A stretch of DNA of 16,156 nucleotides. Origin: an uncultured Bacteroidales bacterium (GTDB lineage Bacteria > Bacteroidota > Bacteroidia > Bacteroidales > Paludibacteraceae). The DNA lies in assembly GCA_903899865.1 (NCBI GenBank), contig CAIUKZ010000082.1, forward strand, positions 1 through 16,156, written 5' to 3'. Positions 1 to 7,438 of this stretch are shown piece after piece. Under the pieces are notes generated by a model. It was given only the letters and a program-made list of their open reading frames with translations, made no database searches and was not told the DNA's origin. Both the position numbers and the translations under genes were made by a program. Each line of letters starts with the position of its first letter. Position 1 is the first letter of the stretch.

Positions 1-29
1 GGGAAATTCTAGTTTTGTCAATTATTACA

Positions 30-914
30 TCAAGGAAGTTCTTCCAAAGTATGAATTTCATCTTCAGGCTCGGCATGTATAAACACCTCGCACCTTGATA
101 TCTGCGACTTAATATGTGCTTCTATACTATCACACACCTGATGCACTTCCATTAGATTCATATCAGGGTCAAAATGAATGTTTATTTTGATAAAAGTGTC
201 GGCTCCTGCAGTACGGGCTTTCATGCTGTGGTAGTTTCTTATCTGAGGATAATGTGTAAGCACTTCCTTTGCAATTTTTAGCGTGTCTTTTGGCGATTTA
301 TCAAGAAGTACATCGATGGCCTTTCTTCCCAGCTGATAGGAAACAATCAACACAATAACTGCAACAAAAAGCGCTGCTACAGCATCAGCGGCATACCATC
401 CCAGAAACTGATAACTTACCAATCCCAGAAGCACCACTGCCGAGCTCCACACATCAGTCGCAAAGTGAAGTGCATCAGCTTCTAGGGCTTGACTGTTGTG
501 CTTTTTGGCAACACGAGATAAAGCTCTAGAACGCGACACATCGATGATGATGGAGCAAATCACCACCACATAACTCCATGCTGAAATTTCAATGTGAGTG
601 TCCCCAGACACAAGCCTACTGATGGCTTCGTACACTATCCACACACAGGTCACAAGTAACAATACGGTTTCTACCAGAGCCGATAGATTCTCTATTTTAC
701 CGTGCCCATAGTTGTGCTCTTCGTCGGCAGGCTTGTCGGAAACCTTTACAGAAAAATAGGTGATAAGAGCTGCTACCATGTCCAGTCCCGAATGAAGTGC
801 CTCAGACATGATACCAAGGCTCCCGCTCATGACACCTACCACAAACTTAAATGCGGTGATAAATACTGCTGCAATGACAGATGAAAGTGCCACAGATTGT
901 TTCTCGTTTTCCAT
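30..914 (-). CDS. CDF-family divalent metal cation exporter (FieF-like)
   Basis: Predicted inner-membrane metal/proton antiporter that removes divalent cations from the cytoplasm. The 294-residue protein has about six hydrophobic segments in residues 8-200 and a soluble C-terminal domain (about 205-294) of the CDF dimerisation type. The transport site is visible as two HxxxD motifs, His41/Asp45 in TM2 and His150/Asp154 in TM5; this HxxxD/HxxxD pattern is typical of Zn/Cd-type CDFs, while E. coli FieF has DxxxD in TM2. The conserved cytoplasmic-loop motif HNYGHGKIE lies at 67-75. Start at the ATG complementing 912-914; no clear Shine-Dalgarno. It is transcribed away from the sugar transporter operon and has no partner gene in view. 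Family assignment is firm; the metal (zinc most likely) is inferred from the motif. Confidence 0.93.
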   Translation of the reverse strand: MENEKQSVALSSVIAAVFITAFKFVVGVMSGSLGIMSEALHSGLDMVAALITYFSVKVSDKPADEEHNYGHGKIENLSALVETVLLLVTCVWIVYEAISRLVSGDTHIEISAWSYVVVICSIIIDVSRSRALSRVAKKHNSQALEADALHFATDVWSSAVVLLGLVSYQFLGWYAADAVAALFVAVIVLIVSYQLGRKAIDVLLDKSPKDTLKIAKEVLTHYPQIRNYHSMKARTAGADTFIKINIHFDPDMNLMEVHQVCDSIEAHIKSQISRCEVFIHAEPEDEIHTLEELP

Positions 915-940
915 AGAGATAGTCTTATTTATTAAGACCG

Positions 941-948
941 CAAAGGTA
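941..948 (-). promoter_or_regulatory. Possible -7 box for the CDF gene
   Basis: On the minus strand this reads TACCTTTG, a full match to the Bacteroidota -7 consensus TAnnTTTG, about 27 bases before the CDF start codon. No TTG was found at the expected 17-23 base distance upstream, so the -33 half is missing or weak. Confidence 0.4.
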
Positions 949-1094
949 AATTATTTATTTGTAACTGTTCATTCAGATGAAACAATTTAGCAACAAGCAA
1001 ATATACAATTGCAAATCAAAATGCAAACAAAATCAACAGATTGCTATCCATTATAAAATAACTAAAGTTTTAAAAATGCACAAAGATTATATTT

Positions 1095-1123
1095 TTGTAC
1101 TCCATATATTTTTATTACTTTTG
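1095..1123 (+). promoter_or_regulatory. Probable promoter of the SemiSWEET-aroQ-pyk operon
   Basis: TTG (1095-1097), an 18-base spacer, then TACTTTTG (1116-1123) match the Bacteroidota TTG/TAnnTTTG promoter pattern. The start codon follows 15 bases after the -7 box, which predicts a very short untranslated leader. Position and consensus agree, but the start site is inferred. Confidence 0.6.
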
Positions 1124-1138
1124 CTCAAAATTTGAACA

Positions 1139-1411
1139 ATGGCTTTCAATATTGAATTTGTGGGTTATTTTGCGGGCATTTGTACTGCACTTGCCCAATT
1201 TCCACAAGCGAATAAAGTCATCAAATCGGGCGACACTTCCAGCATCTCTGCCGGAACCTATGGAATAATGACATTCGGGGTGTTTTGCTGGTTTATTTAT
1301 GGCGTATTGATTCCCAATTTCCCGATGATTATAGCCAATGGCATTTGTTTAATTCCATCATCTGTGGTTCTGTTTATTTCGATAAGAAATAAATTTATTT
1401 CAAAACAATAG
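1139..1411 (+). CDS. SemiSWEET family small sugar transporter (PQ-loop)
   Basis: Small membrane protein of 90 residues with three predicted helices (about 5-24, 40-58, 62-82), the size and topology of bacterial SemiSWEETs, which dimerise to form a facilitative sugar (mono- or disaccharide) channel. The PQ motif is Pro22-Gln23 within LAQFPQ; it is followed by the family's S-S-I-S-x-x-T-Y loop at 34-41, then CWFIYG (50-55) with the Trp and Tyr typical of the substrate pocket, and Asn67 in TM3 in the position of the conserved pocket asparagine. It starts 15 bases after a good promoter and ends 6 bases before aroQ, so the two are almost certainly co-transcribed. The substrate cannot be read from sequence; glucose or sucrose transport is known for characterised members. 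Confidence 0.9.
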   Translation: MAFNIEFVGYFAGICTALAQFPQANKVIKSGDTSSISAGTYGIMTFGVFCWFIYGVLIPNFPMIIANGICLIPSSVVLFISIRNKFISKQ

Positions 1412-1417
1412 CAATTT

Positions 1418-1840
1418 ATGAAACGCATCCAAATCATCAACGGTCCAAACCTTAACCTGTTGGGCAAACGAGAGCCAAGCATATATGGTGCTCAGTCGTT
1501 TGATGAATATCTTCAGGATTTAAAACTGCGTTTCCCTGCCGTTCAGCTTGACTACTTCCAATCAAATATTGAAGGTGAATTAATCAATAAAATCCACCAA
1601 GTGGGGTTTGATTATGACGCTATCATCATCAATGCAGGTGCCTATAGTCACACCTCCATTGCGATTGCTGATGCACTTAGAGCCATTTCTACACCAGCAT
1701 TGGAAGTTCATATATCTAATGTATATAAACGAGAATCATTCAGACATCACTCTTACCTATCTGAAGCCTGCAAAGGTTGCATCATCGGTTTGGGACTGGA
1801 TGTATATCGATTGGCAATCGAACACGTAGTGAATTATTAA
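1418..1840 (+). CDS. aroQ: Type II 3-dehydroquinate dehydratase
   Basis: Catalyses the third step of the shikimate pathway, dehydration of 3-dehydroquinate to 3-dehydroshikimate, in the cytoplasm as a dodecamer. The 140-residue length is normal for type II enzymes. Visible signatures: GPNLNLLGKREPSIYG at 9-24 with the catalytic Arg18 and Tyr23 on the flexible lid; NAGAYSHTS at 72-80 with Asn73 and His79; EVHISN at 96-101 with His98; and Arg109 in FRHHSY. All expected active-site residues are present, so the enzyme should be active. The ATG lies 6 bases after the SemiSWEET stop, and pyk follows after 67 bases with no promoter-like site seen between, consistent with a three-gene transcript. No other shikimate gene is in the window. 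Confidence 0.96.
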   Translation: MKRIQIINGPNLNLLGKREPSIYGAQSFDEYLQDLKLRFPAVQLDYFQSNIEGELINKIHQVGFDYDAIIINAGAYSHTSIAIADALRAISTPALEVHISNVYKRESFRHHSYLSEACKGCIIGLGLDVYRLAIEHVVNY

Positions 1841-1907
1841 ACAAATATATATTAATCGTAAACTAAACAGTTGGTCTTAGTAATGAGACTGACCTTCATT
1901 CATCACC

Positions 1908-3353
1908 ATGTCAAAACTAACAAAAATCGTTGCTACAATTAGCGACCTACGATGCGAAGTGGATTTTATCCAACAGCTTTACAATGAAGGTATGAACGTT
2001 GTTCGTATGAACTCGGCTCACTTAAAACCTGAAGGGTTTCACAAAATCATCAACAATGTACGTGCTGTAAGCAAAAACATTGCGATACTGATGGACACCA
2101 AAGGACCAGAAATCAGAACTACCGCTGCTGCTAATGACGGATTGTCTTTAGTGATGGGTCAGAAAATCAAACTTACTGGCAACCCAGATTTAGTGTCTAC
2201 CACTGAGTGTATCGCTGTGAATTACCCACATTTTGTACGCGACTTGAAAGTTGGTGACCACATTCTTATTGACGATGGTGAAACTGAAATGATTGTTGAC
2301 TCAAAAGATGATGACTACTTGTATTGTACCATTCAAAACAATGGTCATGTGGGAAGTCGCAAAAGTGTTAACGTACCAGGTGCACGCTTCAACCTGCCTT
2401 CATTGACTGAAAAAGATAAAGGTAACATCCTTTTAGCTATCGAGTACGGTTTGGATTTTATTGCTCACTCATTCGTAAGAAACAAAGAAGACTTAATGGA
2501 AATTCAAGAAATTCTTGATGCTCACAAAAGTCCTATTAAAATCATCTCAAAAATTGAGAACCAAGAAGGTGTTGACAATATCGACGAAATCATTGAGCAT
2601 TGCTACGGTGTGATGGTAGCACGTGGTGACTTAGGTATCGAAGTTCCTCAAGAGAAAATCCCAGGTATTCAACGTCGTCTTATCCGCAAATGTGTTACTG
2701 CCAACAAACCAGTGATCGTAGCTACTCAAATGCTACACACCATGATTAAAAACCCACGTCCAACCCGTGCTGAGATTACAGATATTGCAAATGCAATTTT
2801 CTATCGTACAGATGCATTGATGTTGAGCGGTGAGACAGCTTATGGCGACTATCCAGTAGAAGCAGTAAGAACCATGGCCAAAGTAGCTGAAGAAGCTGAG
2901 AAAACCAAAATGGTGGAAAACGATATTCCAATCGAATTGAAATCAAACAGCATCACTTCATTCTTAGCGCATGCTTGTGTTGACGCTAGTCAAAAAATTG
3001 GTACAAAAGCGATTATCACTGATACATTCACAGGACAAACTGCAAGATACCTTTCTTCATACCGTGGTACAAATCCAGTATTTGCGATTTGTTATCATGA
3101 ACGTTCTACTCGTGAATTGGCACTTTCTTACGGCGTGTTCCCATTCCACCAAGTAAACAATTGTGAGACTTCTCAACGTTATTTCTTGGAAGGTCTTACC
3201 GAACTTCTTAAACAAGGATGGGTAAACCAAGAAGACAATGTATGTTACCTCAGTGGTAGTTTTGGATGTGGTAATGGTACTACATTCTTAGAAATAAACA
3301 AAGTAGGAAAGATTTTCGACTCAAGAGCTAGTTACTCACTGCCGAATTTCTAA
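1908..3353 (+). CDS. pyk: Pyruvate kinase
   Basis: Last step of glycolysis: transfers phosphate from phosphoenolpyruvate to ADP, giving pyruvate and ATP. The protein has 481 residues, the usual bacterial length, with the A barrel (about 1-70 and 160-340), inserted B domain (about 71-158) and C-terminal allosteric domain (about 345-481). Visible motifs: MDTKGPEIRT at 62-71; the catalytic lysine region IISKIENQEG with Lys215 and metal ligand Glu217; ARGDLGIE with ligand Asp241; VATQM with Thr273; the TRAEITDIANAI segment; and MLSGETAYGDYPVEAV at 305-320. Glu68 in KGPEIR is the residue found in K+-dependent pyruvate kinases (Lys there marks K+-independent ones), so K+ dependence is predicted. 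It is the last gene before a strong terminator. Confidence 0.97.
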   Translation: MSKLTKIVATISDLRCEVDFIQQLYNEGMNVVRMNSAHLKPEGFHKIINNVRAVSKNIAILMDTKGPEIRTTAAANDGLSLVMGQKIKLTGNPDLVSTTECIAVNYPHFVRDLKVGDHILIDDGETEMIVDSKDDDYLYCTIQNNGHVGSRKSVNVPGARFNLPSLTEKDKGNILLAIEYGLDFIAHSFVRNKEDLMEIQEILDAHKSPIKIISKIENQEGVDNIDEIIEHCYGVMVARGDLGIEVPQEKIPGIQRRLIRKCVTANKPVIVATQMLHTMIKNPRPTRAEITDIANAIFYRTDALMLSGETAYGDYPVEAVRTMAKVAEEAEKTKMVENDIPIELKSNSITSFLAHACVDASQKIGTKAIITDTFTGQTARYLSSYRGTNPVFAICYHERSTRELALSYGVFPFHQVNNCETSQRYFLEGLTELLKQGWVNQEDNVCYLSGSFGCGNGTTFLEINKVGKIFDSRASYSLPNF

Positions 3354-3452
3354 TTCATAATAAGTAATTTATAAGAATTACAGTTATCTATGAATAATAT
3401 GGTTGCCAGACAATCAATTTTGTAATTTGTAACTAAATTCTTGCAACTTCAT

Positions 3453-3490
3453 AACTCGGGATGTTTTTTTTAACATCCCGAGTTTTTTTT
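3453..3490 (+). terminator. Intrinsic terminator after pyk
   Basis: A perfect 13-bp stem, AACTCGGGATGTT (3453-3465) with AACATCCCGAGTT (3472-3484), a six-base T loop and a run of eight T (3483-3490). It is a textbook Rho-independent terminator ending the SemiSWEET-aroQ-pyk unit and insulating the downstream receptor gene. Confidence 0.93.
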
Positions 3491-3533
3491 AAACCATTTA
3501 GTATATCTGAAGTCTATTGCTGTAAAGCCATAG

Positions 3534-3738
3534 GATTAAACAATACTAACTTCACATCCCCTCCGCAGTTTATCCCGTCATGTACGGGAGCAGGGGCTTG
3601 GGGAGGCTTAATTTTCAAACACATGAAACGAGCACGACAAATAAACTTTGACACACAAGGAGATGTTTATGTGCGAGTTCTCCCGTCAAGTCGGGACAAG
3701 CTATCTGACAATTAAATAACAATTATAAACAGATGAAA
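3534..3738 (+). repeat. Duplicated leader, copy A (upstream of receptor gene)
   Basis: This segment is repeated at 14439-14599 before sppA, in the same orientation and at the same position relative to the start codon; similarity ends just after ATG AAA. The two best blocks, 3623-3680 and 3703-3738, match copy B at 91 of 94 bases. Copy A is longer because it carries two REP-like hairpins not present in copy B: TCCCGT/ACGGGA (3573-3578 with 3584-3589), inside a C-rich/G-rich frame, and TCCCG/CGGGA (3681-3685 with 3692-3696). It lies 43 bases after the pyk terminator, so the receptor promoter must lie within or next to it, but no good TAnnTTTG site was found. A dispersed repeat family is an alternative explanation. 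Confidence 0.88.
3623..3715 (+). CDS. Possible 30-residue leader ORF (copy A)
   Basis: Short ORF starting MKRARQINFDTQGDVYVRV and ending SDN, whose stop lies 17 bases before the receptor start codon. The equivalent ORF exists in copy B (14505-14576) with the same start, same ending and same spacing. The copies differ by seven extra codons here (in frame) and three substitutions, two of them silent (Arg CGA/AGA, Asn AAT/AAC). This is weak evidence for translation because the sample is tiny. No known family recognised, no signal peptide, no Shine-Dalgarno. In this copy the frame is open further upstream, but copy B has a stop just before the shared ATG, which favours this start. Confidence 0.3.
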   Translation: MKRARQINFDTQGDVYVRVLPSSRDKLSDN

Positions 3739-6249
3739 CACGTCCTTCTTCTCCTCTTACTTTTCGTACTTACCATCACTGCCAATGGAGCTACTATCAC
3801 AGGTAAAGTCACCGAAGCCAACACTGGCGCACCCTTAGACTTTGTTAATGTTACACTCTTCAGCCCTCCCTCCAAACAACCGGCTGGTGGAGCTACCACC
3901 AATAATGGTGGCACCTTCAAAATCGAATCCTTATCCAAGGGGAAATACTATCTGATGATTACTTTTGTGGGTTACAACACCTTTCGCACACCGATCGATC
4001 TTACGGATGAGAATGTGGATTTGGGCGAAATCAAATTACAGCCAAATAGCAAAACCCTCAAAGAGGTAGAAGTCATCGGTCAAGGGCCGCAAATGAGAAT
4101 CGAAGCTGATAAGAAAATTTTCAGTGTAGATCAAAACATCTCAGCTGCAGGCGGTTCCATATCAGATGCATTGAAAAATATCCCATCGGTGAATGTGGAC
4201 AATGATGGCAATATTTCACTCCGCAACGATGCCAACGTAGAGGTATGGATCAATGGGAAACCGTCTGGATTGACTGCTGACAACCGCGCTCAAATACTCC
4301 AACAGATGCCCGCCGAGAGTGTAGAATCGGTAGAGGTAATGACCAATCCATCCGCCAAAATGAGCGCCGAAGGCTCTGCCGGTGTCATCAATCTGGTGAT
4401 GAAACAAAACAGAAAGGCTGGCTACAATGGTAGTTTATCTGGTGGTTTAAGTTATCCTTATGCCCCATTTTTCAATGCCAACAAACTCAGTGGAAATATG
4501 GGGGCAAACCTAAGTTTCAATACCAGTAAAATCGAAGCTACAGCAACTATCGGATATCGAAAGATGAACATGGTAGGGAGTGGAACTAGCATTAGAACAG
4601 CACAGCTTAAAGATGATACAATCCAAAATCTAATACGGTTGAATAGCATAGAGAACCACTTTGGAGGATTGTTTGTTAGGGCAAATATTGATTATCATCT
4701 CGATAAAAAAAACACAGTAAGCATTGCAGCTTTTGGCATCAAAGGCGGTGGAAGTTCTAACAATACCACATTGGTCAATGATGAAAGGACGCTTAAAGGT
4801 GTGCTAGTAAAACCAATCAACCAAATCGAACAAACAATAGGGACAGGAAGTCGACCAAGTATTCATGCCAATATCGATTTCAAACACGAATTTGAAAAAA
4901 AGGGAAGTAGCCTAGCTTTCGACTTGGCCTATTCAGCGCACAATTTTAGTTTTGATAATCAACTGCTCACTGACTCCGCCACACAGGTGGGACATCAACG
5001 AGACCTGAATCAAACTGTGGGAAGTAATGTTAATCAAACCGTGGGAAAGGCTGATTATGTCAATAAAATAGACGACAACAATAAACTGGAAGCAGGATGG
5101 CAAAGCAGTCTTTCCAACCGACTAAGCACTGCCAGTGCGCACAACAATCTTACCAATACGGAAGTCAACACTTTCTACAACCAATTTGACTACAAGGAGC
5201 AAGTGCATGCTGGCTATGTGACCTACAGCACCAAATTGTTTGACAAGCTGAGTGCACAAGTTGGATTACGAGGCGAATCGCTTTTTAGATCCATAAGCAA
5301 TACTGTTAAGGACACTCAAGGCAATGATAACATCACTACATTGCACCCCAAAGACAGACTGGATCTATTCCCAAGTGCATTTCTTTCCTATTCTTTGCCC
5401 AATAAAAATGAAATACAGTTGAATTTCAGCCGAAGAGTCAACCGACCCAGAGGGAGACAAATCAACCCTTTTAGAGACTACTCCAACACCTCTGTAGTGT
5501 CGTTCGGAAATCCTGATTTGGCACCAGAGTTGATGTCCGCTCTCGAATTGAATTACATCAAAACATGGGATGGCAGCACCTTATCAGCAAGTGCATTCTA
5601 TCGCTTTACGGATAACGCGGTGCAGTCGGTTCAATACATGGATCCCATCAGCCAACGAATGAATAGTACATTTGCCAATGTGGCAAAATCCGAAAAAGCT
5701 GGACTCGAACTTATCTCAAAAAATCAAGTGCTGCGAGTTTTCAACCTCACTACTTCGGTGAGCATGTATTACAGCCATTTACACGCATCAACCTATACCA
5801 ACCCCCTCAATCCTTCAGACATTGTAAACCTAAAAGCCAATGAAGGGATGTGCTGGAATGCTAGCGAATTGATCAACTTCATGTTGAGCAAGACATTCTC
5901 TGGTCAGATTACGGCCAAATACTTCGGTCCACAAATCATCAATCAGGGAATTCAACGCGAAATGTATTCCATCGATTTAGGATTTAGACAAGTTTTTTTG
6001 GATAGAAAACTAATCGTAGCTTTGACCGTCAATGACTTGTTAAACTCGATGATAAACGCCTCAGACTTAGCTTTTACAGCCAATGGTGCTGGTTGGACTC
6101 AAACCTCTACATCATTTATGAATCGAAGGACCATCGGATTTGTACTTACCTATAATTTTGGCAATTCGAAACCCAAGAAAGAAGACATGATGAAACGCAA
6201 ACAACAAATGGAACAAGGCGGGCAGGATATGAACTTCGGGGGAGAATGA
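3733..6249 (+). CDS. TonB-dependent-receptor-like outer-membrane beta-barrel protein
   Basis: Predicted outer-membrane protein of 838 residues. Signal peptide 1-20 (poly-Leu core, cleavage likely after NGA). Residues about 21-105 form a carboxypeptidase-regulatory-like beta-sandwich (TITGKVTEANTGAPLDFVNV start, then GYNTFR), as in many Bacteroidota receptors. A plug-like domain follows (about 110-225), with ISDALKNIPSVNVD at 143-156, WINGKPSG at 172-179 and NPSAKMSAEGSAGVINLVMK at 205-224, the signature of the OMP_b-brl_3 group. The rest is barrel, ending RRTIGFVLTYNFG, followed by about 26 charged Lys/Met/Gln-rich residues rather than a terminal aromatic. A 24-base tandem repeat at 5008-5055 encodes NQTVG twice. 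No SusD-like partner is adjacent, and no clear TonB box was seen. Ligand unknown; it could be an iron/siderophore, peptide or other substrate receptor. It starts inside the duplicated leader. Confidence 0.88.
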   Translation: MKHVLLLLLLFVLTITANGATITGKVTEANTGAPLDFVNVTLFSPPSKQPAGGATTNNGGTFKIESLSKGKYYLMITFVGYNTFRTPIDLTDENVDLGEIKLQPNSKTLKEVEVIGQGPQMRIEADKKIFSVDQNISAAGGSISDALKNIPSVNVDNDGNISLRNDANVEVWINGKPSGLTADNRAQILQQMPAESVESVEVMTNPSAKMSAEGSAGVINLVMKQNRKAGYNGSLSGGLSYPYAPFFNANKLSGNMGANLSFNTSKIEATATIGYRKMNMVGSGTSIRTAQLKDDTIQNLIRLNSIENHFGGLFVRANIDYHLDKKNTVSIAAFGIKGGGSSNNTTLVNDERTLKGVLVKPINQIEQTIGTGSRPSIHANIDFKHEFEKKGSSLAFDLAYSAHNFSFDNQLLTDSATQVGHQRDLNQTVGSNVNQTVGKADYVNKIDDNNKLEAGWQSSLSNRLSTASAHNNLTNTEVNTFYNQFDYKEQVHAGYVTYSTKLFDKLSAQVGLRGESLFRSISNTVKDTQGNDNITTLHPKDRLDLFPSAFLSYSLPNKNEIQLNFSRRVNRPRGRQINPFRDYSNTSVVSFGNPDLAPELMSALELNYIKTWDGSTLSASAFYRFTDNAVQSVQYMDPISQRMNSTFANVAKSEKAGLELISKNQVLRVFNLTTSVSMYYSHLHASTYTNPLNPSDIVNLKANEGMCWNASELINFMLSKTFSGQITAKYFGPQIINQGIQREMYSIDLGFRQVFLDRKLIVALTVNDLLNSMINASDLAFTANGAGWTQTSTSFMNRRTIGFVLTYNFGNSKPKKEDMMKRKQQMEQGGQDMNFGGE

Positions 6250-6282
6250 ACAGATATTCCTAAGGTGTACTGAATAATTATT

Positions 6283-6349
6283 TTCCCGTAGGGAATGAAT
6301 ATTCATAGAAATAAAAAGGCTTAGATTGATTCCCGTTCAGGGAATGAAT
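6283..6349 (+). repeat. Pair of REP-like hairpins
   Basis: Two similar palindromic units lie 47 bases apart just after the receptor gene: TTCCCGTAGGGAATGAAT (6283-6300) and TTCCCGTTCAGGGAATGAAT (6330-6349). Each is a TTCCC/GGGAA hairpin with the same tail ATGAAT. They may stabilise or end the receptor mRNA, but no T-tract follows, so they are not simple terminators. Tail-bearing palindromes in pairs are typical of REP/BIME elements; family membership is inferred. Confidence 0.6.
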
Positions 6350-6391
6350 GTTTAGCAATCAGTAGTTTATCCACTACGTAAATTGGGAAAC

Positions 6392-6592
6392 AACCACAAA
6401 AGGCACAAAAGTTGAAAGTACAAATTCGAGAATCGAAGAAAGAACACAATAGATATCTGTCGGTATTAAGACGCAGTCAGGCAGTATTTATTTCAACAAA
6501 TGAAGCTAGATAATTTGCCAAAGGCAAAGTTTTGTGTTCCCTTCATTTTTGTCTCTTTATTTTTAATTCTTTCTTTTGTGCCTTTTGTGGTT
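6392..6592. repeat. Perfect 20-base inverted repeat in intergenic DNA
   Basis: AACCACAAAAGGCACAAAAG at 6392-6411 is the exact reverse complement of 6573-6592. The next 40 or so bases inward also show patchy similarity (for example GAACACAA in both inner flanks), suggesting a once longer palindrome. The 161 bases between the arms hold no convincing gene; the 75-codon frame at 6500-6727 is hydrophobic low-complexity sequence overlapping the methyltransferase and is not called. This and the REP pair account for the 6250-6636 non-coding stretch. Confidence 0.8.
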
Positions 6593-6636
6593 AAAATTCC
6601 ATCTGTGAGTTTTACCCACCTGATTGTGCTTGATAT

Positions 6637-7389
6637 TTATAAAACCCTTCTTCTGAATTCCCCACAGACCAATGCGGTAGCCACAGCCACGTTTAATGAT
6701 TCGGAAGTAGGAGCTCCGAAAGGATAGTTGGGAAGTAGGAGCTTTTCGGAGACCAGGCTTCGAATGGAATCTGAAATACCATTACCCTCATTTCCCATTA
6801 CTATAATGCCGTATGGTGAAAGTCCCTTTTCATAGATGCTCTCTCCATCCATAAAAGTGCCATAGATGGGCAACTCCTTACAATCAGGTAAAAACGTAGC
6901 TAAATCCACGTAATGCACCCTCACTCGTGCTAAAGCACCCATAGTAGCTTGAACGGTTTTTGGGCCATAAGTATCGGCACAGTGAAGTGAACAAATCACA
7001 TCCTTAATGCCAAACCAATCGGCGATACGGATGATGGTACCCAGATTACCAGGATCTTGAACGTCATCAAGAGCGATACTCAATCTGGACTTCAAGTCAT
7101 CCACAGATAATGACCAATTGTGTTTCTCAAATACCGCTATTACACCTTGAGGTGATTTTTGGTTCGAAATTTGTGATAGCTCATCGGTTGACAATTCAAT
7201 CATCTCATCAGCATGTATGGATGAGTGAGACACACTCCAGTCCTTAGTGGCAACAAGTAGTACACATTTGAAGCAAGTAGAAAGGTCTACTACTAGTTTG
7301 GTGCCCTCTGCAACAAAAAGGGAGTGGTCATCCCTGAATTTTTTCAGCGAAAGACTTTTAATTAGTTTTATTTTACTTTTGGAAAGCAT
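6637..7389 (-). CDS. TrmH/SpoU-family RNA 2'-O-methyltransferase
   Basis: SAM-dependent ribose methyltransferase acting on tRNA or rRNA, of the SPOUT trefoil-knot class. With the start at 7389 (MLSKSK) the protein has 250 residues; an ATG at 7413 would add eight hydrophobic residues (SIPFLPF) not expected in the family. An N-terminal substrate-binding domain (KKFRDDHSLFVAEG, about 16-29) is followed by the three SpoU motifs: DPGNLGTIIR at 112-121 (Asn115, catalytic Arg121), MGNEGNGIS at 198-206 (Glu201) and SLNVAVATA at 231-239 (Asn233). All motif residues are intact, so it should be active. The target nucleotide cannot be deduced (RlmB-like and TrmH-like proteins look alike at this level). 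It is divergent from tamL across a 109-base gap. Confidence 0.93.
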   Translation of the reverse strand: MLSKSKIKLIKSLSLKKFRDDHSLFVAEGTKLVVDLSTCFKCVLLVATKDWSVSHSSIHADEMIELSTDELSQISNQKSPQGVIAVFEKHNWSLSVDDLKSRLSIALDDVQDPGNLGTIIRIADWFGIKDVICSLHCADTYGPKTVQATMGALARVRVHYVDLATFLPDCKELPIYGTFMDGESIYEKGLSPYGIIVMGNEGNGISDSIRSLVSEKLLLPNYPFGAPTSESLNVAVATALVCGEFRRRVL

Positions 7390-7438
7390 AAAAGGTAAGA
7401 ATGGGATTGACAATCGGTTATTCTAATAATTTGAGTTG

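Noticed and set aside
1873..1896. Weak inverted repeat (GGTC...GACC) between aroQ and pyk as a terminator or attenuator
   Set aside because: The stem is only four to five pairs with no T-tract, so it does not argue against co-transcription.
3461..3622. N-terminal part of an open frame at 3461-3715
   Set aside because: It starts inside the pyk terminator hairpin and runs through palindromic repeat DNA; copy B has a stop in the matching frame. Only the short shared ORF from 3623 is worth listing.
6500..6727. 75-codon plus-strand frame
   Set aside because: It covers one arm of the inverted repeat, has low-complexity hydrophobic sequence and overlaps the conserved end of the RNA methyltransferase gene on the other strand.
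6703..6743. Direct repeat GGAAGTAGGAGCT (6703-6715 and 6731-6743)
   Set aside because: It lies inside the conserved motif 3 region of the methyltransferase and is read in different frames, encoding family-typical residues both times; chance is enough.
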